Positions 6,594 to 10,667 of a stretch of DNA of 10,667 nt are shown here, one piece after another. The stretch lies in NCBI GenBank assembly GCA_025937615.1, contig JAICRA010000021.1, positions 1 to 10,667 of the forward strand. Reading direction: 5' to 3'. Position 1 is the stretch's first letter, and each line of letters begins with the position of its first letter. The position numbers were made by a program, and so were the translations under genes. Below the pieces are notes generated by a model. The model ran no database searches and was not told the origin of the DNA. It saw nothing but the letters and a program-made list of their open reading frames with translations. Source of the stretch: Thermomicrobiales bacterium. GTDB lineage: Bacteria; Chloroflexota; Chloroflexia; Thermomicrobiales; UBA6265.

Positions 6594-6884
6594 CTAGAGG
6601 CGCTGATACTCCTCGAGGTCGAGCACGAATACGGTCGCCGCCGCCGGTGGGATCCCTTCGGCGCTATCAGGTGGCGCCATCCCCGACCGGGCCGTTTGAC
6701 GGATCAGATCGAGCACGTAATCCACTTGACTCTCGTCCGCACCGATCATGAGGGTGGTGTTGCCTCGCCGCAGGAATCCACCGGTGCTGGCGAGCCGGGT
6801 CGTCCGAAAATCCGCCTCGAGCAACGCATCAACGACCGCGTCCGCAACCTCATTCTGGATCACCGCAATGACCAGCTTCTTCAT
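6594..6884 (-). CDS. darA: PII-like c-di-AMP receptor protein (DUF970, PstA/DarA family)
   Basis: A 96-aa cytoplasmic PII-like protein of the family that binds the second messenger cyclic di-AMP as a trimer. The diagnostic stretch is TRLASTGGFLRRGNTTLMIG (residues 29-48), which in characterised members lines the nucleotide pocket. The N-terminal strand MKKLVIAVIQ and the C-terminal strand TVFVLDLEEYQRL complete the ferredoxin-like fold. The flexible loop between them (about 66-83) is shorter than in typical family members of about 109 aa. The frame extends upstream to 6965, but similarity starts at this Met, and an SD-like purine-rich sequence (GAGAGGCGCGGGG) lies just before it. The gene follows ruvX by 137 nt on the same strand, with a strong hairpin between them, so it may have its own transcript. 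No cyclase or phosphodiesterase for c-di-AMP is in the window. Its stop faces the ferritin-like gene stop across 23 nt; I see no clear terminator in that convergent gap. Confidence 0.87.
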   Translation of the reverse strand: MKKLVIAVIQNEVADAVVDALLEADFRTTRLASTGGFLRRGNTTLMIGADESQVDYVLDLIRQTARSGMAPPDSAEGIPPAAATVFVLDLEEYQRL

Positions 6885-6971
6885 TCGCCCCGCGCCTCTC
6901 ACAACTGGCGGGAACCGAGATTCGTCGCTGAATCGGTTTCTTCCAGCATCTTCTGTCGACCGCACGCGCCG

Positions 6972-7010
6972 CGAGTCTCATCGCCGGCATCGCCGGCGAT
7001 GGTTCCCTCG
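6972..7010 (-). terminator. Strong GC hairpin between ruvX and the PII-like gene
   Basis: CATCGCCGGC (6979-6988) and GCCGGCGATG (6992-7001) form a perfect 10-bp stem with a 3-nt loop. Outer CGAG (6972-6975) and CTCG (7007-7010) can pair across a small internal loop. The overlapping sequence CATCGCCGGCGATG (6988-7001) is itself a 14-bp palindrome, and CATCGCCGG occurs twice in tandem (6979-6996). It lies 12 nt after the ruvX stop in the direction of transcription. No T-run follows, so it may be an attenuator, an mRNA-stabilising element or an operator rather than a standard terminator. Confidence 0.5.
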
Positions 7011-7021
7011 GGACGCACATA

Positions 7022-7492
7022 CTACCGCGCATCGACAGTATCTTGTTCATCTCCTCGCAACGCCCGTGCCCGGCATGCGTCGAGATACCCCTGCAAGATC
7101 ACCGCGGCGGCTACGGCATCGACGTCTCCCTTCCGCCGCCGGCGCCACGCTCCGCTCTCCTGCAGGGTTCGTTCCGCGACGGCGGTCGTCAGTCGTTCAT
7201 CCCAGAGAACGACCCGGATTTCCGGTTCTACTGCGGCGCCGAGCGCCTCCGCAAACTGACGCACGGCCGTGGCCTGCGGACCCTCTCGGCCGGAAAGTCC
7301 TGTCGGCAGCCCAATGACAAACCGGTCGACCCCCTTGGCCTTCGCCAGATCTCGTAGCTCTGCCAGATCGCCATCTCGTCGTTGCACGAATGTCAGTGGC
7401 GAGGAGATCATCCCCAGCTCATCACCAAGCGCCACACCAACTCGGCGCTCCCCGACATCGAGACCCATGGCCCGACCTGTCCCTTGACTCAC
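7022..7492 (-). CDS. ruvX: RuvX/YqgF family Holliday-junction resolvase-like nuclease
   Basis: A 156-aa RNase H-fold protein of the RuvX/YqgF family, proposed to resolve Holliday junctions and implicated in 16S rRNA 5'-end maturation in bacteria. The first strand motif GLDVGERRVGVA (10-21) carries the catalytic Asp12. GLPTGLSGREG (61-71) is the conserved central motif. WDERLTT (97-103) supplies Glu99, and DVDAVAAAVILQGYL (123-137) supplies the final Asp125. The GTG start overlaps the stop of the upstream 550-aa gene in a 4-nt GTGA junction, which implies translational coupling. An alternative ATG at 7468 (residue 9) would leave the fold intact but break that overlap. The C-terminal 20 residues are polar and beyond the usual fold. 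In Bacillus and many other bacteria ruvX sits near alaS; the same pairing is kept here with one gene between. Confidence 0.93.
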   Translation of the reverse strand: MSQGTGRAMGLDVGERRVGVALGDELGMISSPLTFVQRRDGDLAELRDLAKAKGVDRFVIGLPTGLSGREGPQATAVRQFAEALGAAVEPEIRVVLWDERLTTAVAERTLQESGAWRRRRKGDVDAVAAAVILQGYLDACRARALRGDEQDTVDAR

Positions 7493-9141
7493 TTGGCGAT
7501 CTCGAACTGAATTCGCCCCGCGTTGTTCGGCATTTCATCGGGCAGCCAGGCGGGATGGTAGCCGACGCTGAAATCAGCGATCTCCGGCCGCCGCGCGAGG
7601 ATGGCCGCGGCGTCCTCCGCACTCGCTCCCGCCAGCTCGGCCGCCAGCGCCGCGCGCTCTCCGTCATCGAGCTCGGCGATTGCATTGGCCCTCGCCTTCA
7701 CCTCGAGCCGCACACCGCGATCGCTCTCCTCGGTTTCGGTCGGCCCCTCGAAAACAATCTCCTCCGGTGCCACCACGAACCCCTCCGGCGCGTCCCCATT
7801 GAGACGGCCGGCGAGTATCCGCTCGTACTCCGCCCTGGCGGCTGCCCCGTCAAAGCTGAGGACGTCGACAGTCAGCGTCGATCGCAGTGAGATCTCCTCG
7901 GCATCTTCACCGGCCTTATGGTCGAACGCATCGTCCTGCCGCGAAATAGTTGCCGAGGAAAGGAGGAGTTCTTCACCTGGCTGATCCCGCGCCAGGACCT
8001 CGGCGGCAAGTTCGGGCGCGGCGCTGGCCGCGGCCGTATGGAGCGCATCGAGGTCTTCCTGGGCGACCACGGGGAACTCCTTGTCAGTTCCGCCCGCGGC
8101 CGGCTCCATGCGGTTGCTGTAGTAGACCCCGTTCGGTAGGCGGCCGCCGATCTCACCTGTACCGACATTTCCGCCCGATCCTGGCTGCACCGCCTGCACG
8201 GTTCCCGTCGCCGCTCCTGGACGCCCCGTGGCGGGATCTGCGGCGGGAACCGTGACCGCCTCGGCAAAGGCGAATTCGACGCCTGTTTCGGTCGCGACGG
8301 TCGTACCGGCGTCGACGGTGAGCGGTTCTGCCGATGCGTTCCGTAGTTCGATCGCGCTGCTCGCCGTTCCGTCCGGCTCGACCCGCACCCCGGTGACGGG
8401 TGCCGAGCCTTCCCAGATCACCTCGATCTGGCGCTCCTGTGGCGCGAGCGCGAATGCCGCCTGCTCGTCGATCGGTTGCCCATCGCTCGTCACGTCGAAC
8501 ACGACGGCGCCCGCTACCGCCGCCGTCCTGGGAACGATCGTCACGACCGATTGCGGCAAAACGAACCGGATGCCCAGCAGCGCAGCGACGACCAGCGCGA
8601 CCAGAACCGCTGCGACCGGCAACCAGCGCCGTGGCGGGTTCTCCGATACCGGTTCGCGGTCCGTTTCCGGAATTGGCTCATCGCTGGGTTCTGTCCCCAC
8701 GCTCTCGTTGCTCGCGCCGTTCTGGCTCGGCCAGTGCGATTCTGGAGAGGGGCGAACAACAGGTGCCGCGCTGGCCGTCTCGCCGGGCCAGTCCTCGTCG
8801 CTTACAGCCGGCGGTTCCGTAACGATCTCAGGCGGCTCCACAGCCACCGGCGCGGGAGCGGCCACGAGTCTTGGCCGCGGCATTGGCCGCGCGGGAATTC
8901 CCATGCGCTCGGCGAGTTGGAGCCGCAGGGGATCGGCGGTGCGCATCCGCACCGCGATGCGATCTTGGTCGATGGCATCCCTGAGAGTACGGAACTCGCG
9001 CGCGGTCAAGAGCAGCGCACTGTCGATCGGGATGACCAGGTCGACCGTGCGCCCACCATGTGCGGCCTCGCGCAGCTGGGCGACGATGTCAGGCAACGTT
9101 GCATCGGACGTGACCACGACGGTCGGGTTGAGCTCCGTCAT
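7489..9141 (-). CDS. Uncharacterised single-pass membrane protein, possible baseplate-J-like region
   Basis: A 550-aa protein whose function I cannot assign. Residues 1-92 look like a compact cytoplasmic alpha/beta domain (VVVTSDATLPDIVAQL, VDLVIPIDSALLLTAREF, IAVRMRTADPLRLQLAERMG). Residues about 93-170 are Pro/Glu/Ser-rich and probably disordered. A single hydrophobic helix at 173-195 (WLPVAAVLVALVVAALLGIRFVL) is preceded by PPRR, favouring an N-in topology. The remaining 355 residues are then extracytoplasmic, acidic and beta-rich. The stretch TVDAGTTVAT...AVQPGSGGNVGTGEIGG (275-333) resembles the segment for which Chloroflexota proteins get called baseplate J/gp47-like; a role in a phage tail is not implied. 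A long acidic Ala/Glu helical tail region (about 360-515) follows. It starts 32 nt after alaS and overlaps ruvX by 4 nt, so it is an operon member. Possible roles include envelope or polysaccharide assembly, but this is speculation. Confidence 0.7.
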   Translation of the reverse strand: MTELNPTVVVTSDATLPDIVAQLREAAHGGRTVDLVIPIDSALLLTAREFRTLRDAIDQDRIAVRMRTADPLRLQLAERMGIPARPMPRPRLVAAPAPVAVEPPEIVTEPPAVSDEDWPGETASAAPVVRPSPESHWPSQNGASNESVGTEPSDEPIPETDREPVSENPPRRWLPVAAVLVALVVAALLGIRFVLPQSVVTIVPRTAAVAGAVVFDVTSDGQPIDEQAAFALAPQERQIEVIWEGSAPVTGVRVEPDGTASSAIELRNASAEPLTVDAGTTVATETGVEFAFAEAVTVPAADPATGRPGAATGTVQAVQPGSGGNVGTGEIGGRLPNGVYYSNRMEPAAGGTDKEFPVVAQEDLDALHTAAASAAPELAAEVLARDQPGEELLLSSATISRQDDAFDHKAGEDAEEISLRSTLTVDVLSFDGAAARAEYERILAGRLNGDAPEGFVVAPEEIVFEGPTETEESDRGVRLEVKARANAIAELDDGERAALAAELAGASAEDAAAILARRPEIADFSVGYHPAWLPDEMPNNAGRIQFEIAK

Positions 9142-9173
9142 CGCCGCCCTGGGTCACTCCCCGGCCGCCCCAC

Positions 9174-10667
9174 TTACGTTGACGCGCCCCGCTCGACGAT
9201 GCCGGCCACCGCCGCCAGCGCCGCGTCGAGCTTCGCGGGATCCTTCCCGCCCGCCTCCGCAAGCTCCGCCCGACCACCGCCGCGACCTTCGACGAGAGCG
9301 GCGGTCTCGCGCACGATGTCGCCGGCTTTGACCCCCTGGGCCACCAGATCGGGGGTAACCATGGCGAGCAAGCTCGGTCGGCCGTCGATGACCGCCCCCA
9401 GCACGACCACGCCGGAGCCCATGCGATCGCGCAACCGGTCTCCCATCTGGCGTAGAGCGTCCTTGCCGTCGACGTCCGCGCGTGCCGCGAGCACCCGACG
9501 CCCGTTGACGTCGACCACCCGCTCCAGGAGATCGCCGGCACGAGCCGCCGCCAGCTGGCCACGCAAGCGCTCGGTCTCCCGCTCCAGACCACGGATTCGC
9601 TCTTGCAGCACGTCGAGTTGGTCCGGAACCTCCGACCATGTCACGCGCAGCGCGCGAGCGCTCTCCTCCAGGAGCCGTTGCTGGGTCAGTATGCGTTCAA
9701 CGGCGGCATCGCCGGTGACGGCTTCGATGCGTCGCACGCCAGCCGCCACGCTCCCCTCGGAGACAATGAGGAACGGTCCGATGTCACCGGTGGCCCTGAC
9801 GTGCGTACCGCCGCACAGCTCCTGTGAGAACCCGGAAATCACGACGACTCGCACGACGTCGCCATACTTCTCACCGAAGAGCGCCATAGCGCCATTTTCG
9901 ACGGCATCCTGGTATGGCTTGATCTCGGTCGTCACGGGCACGTTGCGGGCGATCTCGTGATTGACGATCGCGACGATTCGCTGGAGTTGGTCGGCATTCA
10001 CCCCTTCGAGCGAGGTGAAATCGAACCGGAGCCGGTCAGGGGCCACCAACGACCCCGCCTGCCGCGACTCTTCACCGAGCACAGTCCGCAAGGCGCGGTG
10101 CAGGAGATGGGTCGCCGTGTGATTGCGGCGGATCGCCGCCCGTCGTTCCGCGTCGATCTCGGCCCGCGCCGGCTCGCCTGATCGCGCGAACCCCTCGGCC
10201 ACGATGCCCCGGTGAATGTAGACCTCCGGAGTCGGCTTTAAGGTATCGTCGATGTTGATCAGCCCGGTGTCAGTGCGGATCCAGCCGGTGTCCCCGATCT
10301 GCCCGCCCGACTCACCGTAAAACGGGGTGCGATCCAGAATCACCTCGACCGCGTCACCCGCTTCCACCTCCTCGACCGGTCCGTCCGCGCCGACGAGTCC
10401 GAGGATCCGCGCGTCGGCAGCCGTCGCCTCATAACCGAGAAACTCGGTTGACCCCTGCGCCAGATCGACGTAGACCTCCGCGCGTGACCGTGCCCGATCA
10501 CGGAAGGCGTCGCCGGCGCCACCCCGGCTGATCTCACGTTGCGCCGCCAGCGCCTCCTCGAATCCGAGCTGGTCGACCTCGAGACCTTGCTCGCGAGCCA
10601 GCTCGACGGTCAGGTCGAACGGGAACCCGTACGTGTCGTAAAGTCGGAAGACTTCGCGGCCAGGCAA
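9174..10667 (-). CDS. alaS: Alanyl-tRNA synthetase, middle and C-terminal part (5' end outside window)
   Basis: AlaRS charges tRNA-Ala with alanine and hydrolyses mischarged Ser/Gly-tRNA. The frame is open to the last base of the window; the TTG there is not a start, because the reading PGREVFRLYDTYGFPFDLT belongs to the well-known sequence about 370 residues into the protein. The aminoacylation core therefore lies outside, and 497 residues are visible. Numbering from the window edge, the editing domain is present with HTATH (183-187) and CGGTH (Cys285, His289), the zinc-binding pairs of the editing site. A coiled-coil segment follows (about 325-378), then the C-terminal DHHA1-like domain (about 380-495) with its GRGGGR motif (461-466). 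The C-terminus is complete and ends in TAA. It heads the leftward cluster and is 32 nt from the next gene. No oddities are seen in the visible part. Confidence 0.96.
   Translation of the reverse strand: MPGREVFRLYDTYGFPFDLTVELAREQGLEVDQLGFEEALAAQREISRGGAGDAFRDRARSRAEVYVDLAQGSTEFLGYEATAADARILGLVGADGPVEEVEAGDAVEVILDRTPFYGESGGQIGDTGWIRTDTGLINIDDTLKPTPEVYIHRGIVAEGFARSGEPARAEIDAERRAAIRRNHTATHLLHRALRTVLGEESRQAGSLVAPDRLRFDFTSLEGVNADQLQRIVAIVNHEIARNVPVTTEIKPYQDAVENGAMALFGEKYGDVVRVVVISGFSQELCGGTHVRATGDIGPFLIVSEGSVAAGVRRIEAVTGDAAVERILTQQRLLEESARALRVTWSEVPDQLDVLQERIRGLERETERLRGQLAAARAGDLLERVVDVNGRRVLAARADVDGKDALRQMGDRLRDRMGSGVVVLGAVIDGRPSLLAMVTPDLVAQGVKAGDIVRETAALVEGRGGGRAELAEAGGKDPAKLDAALAAVAGIVERGAST

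Noticed and set aside
6885..6965. Upstream extension of the PII-like gene by 27 residues
   Set aside because: Family similarity begins at the internal Met (6884) with an SD-like sequence just before it. The extra residues are polar and unlike the family.
6979..7001. CRISPR-like repeat because of tandem CATCGCCGG
   Set aside because: Only two 9-nt copies with no spacers; better explained as the arm of a hairpin.
7489..9141. Phage tail or contractile injection system based on a baseplate-J-like segment
   Set aside because: There are no tail, sheath or other phage genes nearby; the protein has a TM helix and sits among housekeeping genes.
8228..9331. 367-codon open frame on the + strand, Ser/Thr/Ala-rich
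   Set aside because: Antisense to the 550-aa gene and the alaS 3' end; no Shine-Dalgarno or domain, and the composition is explained by the opposite-strand codon pattern.
8476..9960. 494-codon open frame on the + strand
   Set aside because: It lies antisense across the 550-aa protein gene and alaS, which have recognisable domains. The product is Arg/Ser/Pro-rich, with no fold signature, as expected of a shadow frame in GC-rich DNA.
10641..10667. TTG at the right edge as a start codon for alaS
   Set aside because: The reading frame stays open to the window edge and the sequence belongs to the middle of AlaRS, so the gene continues outside.

Overview
The window is a GC-rich bacterial chromosome segment. 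The gene content points to Chloroflexota, probably a Thermomicrobia/Sphaerobacter-like lineage. The clues are an archaeal/fungal-type aspartate-semialdehyde dehydrogenase, a Tat-exported ferritin-like protein with a Cys-rich C-terminal module, and a membrane-anchored baseplate-J-like protein between alaS and ruvX. This assignment is inference from family knowledge; there is no rRNA or other marker to fix it.

Layout. Positions 1-6570 are read rightward and 6594-10667 leftward, and the two blocks converge on a 23-nt gap. Rightward block: the 3' part of aspartate kinase (lysC, cut by the left edge); asd, the next enzyme of the aspartate pathway; a 269-nt non-coding gap with a perfect 14-bp-stem hairpin, an AT-rich 9-nt tandem repeat and a strong sigma-70-type promoter; a MarR-family regulator and an abutting 14-TM DHA2-type MFS exporter; a short gap filled by an imperfect inverted repeat resembling a dispersed TGTCATCCTGAG-type element; then a glucose-1-dehydrogenase-like SDR closely followed by a secreted ferritin-like protein. 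Leftward block, in transcription order: alaS (5' part cut by the right edge), a 550-aa single-pass membrane protein, ruvX, and a small c-di-AMP-receptor-like PII protein.

How the genes fit together. lysC and asd catalyse the first two steps from aspartate toward lysine, threonine, methionine and diaminopimelate. The marR-MFS pair looks like a self-contained, drug- or metabolite-responsive efflux unit; its promoter sits so close to the ATG that the mRNA is probably leaderless. The SDR and ferritin-like genes are 14 nt apart and probably co-transcribed, but a joint function is not evident. The alaS-ruvX neighbourhood is a conserved bacterial pairing, here with an envelope protein inserted.

I see no CRISPR array, tRNA, rRNA, transposase, phage or defence module, and no convincing new multi-gene system. 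The most notable points are the predicted leaderless marR promoter, the two non-coding repeat elements, the ferritin/Cys-module fusion with a substituted metal ligand, and the uncharacterised 550-aa protein.
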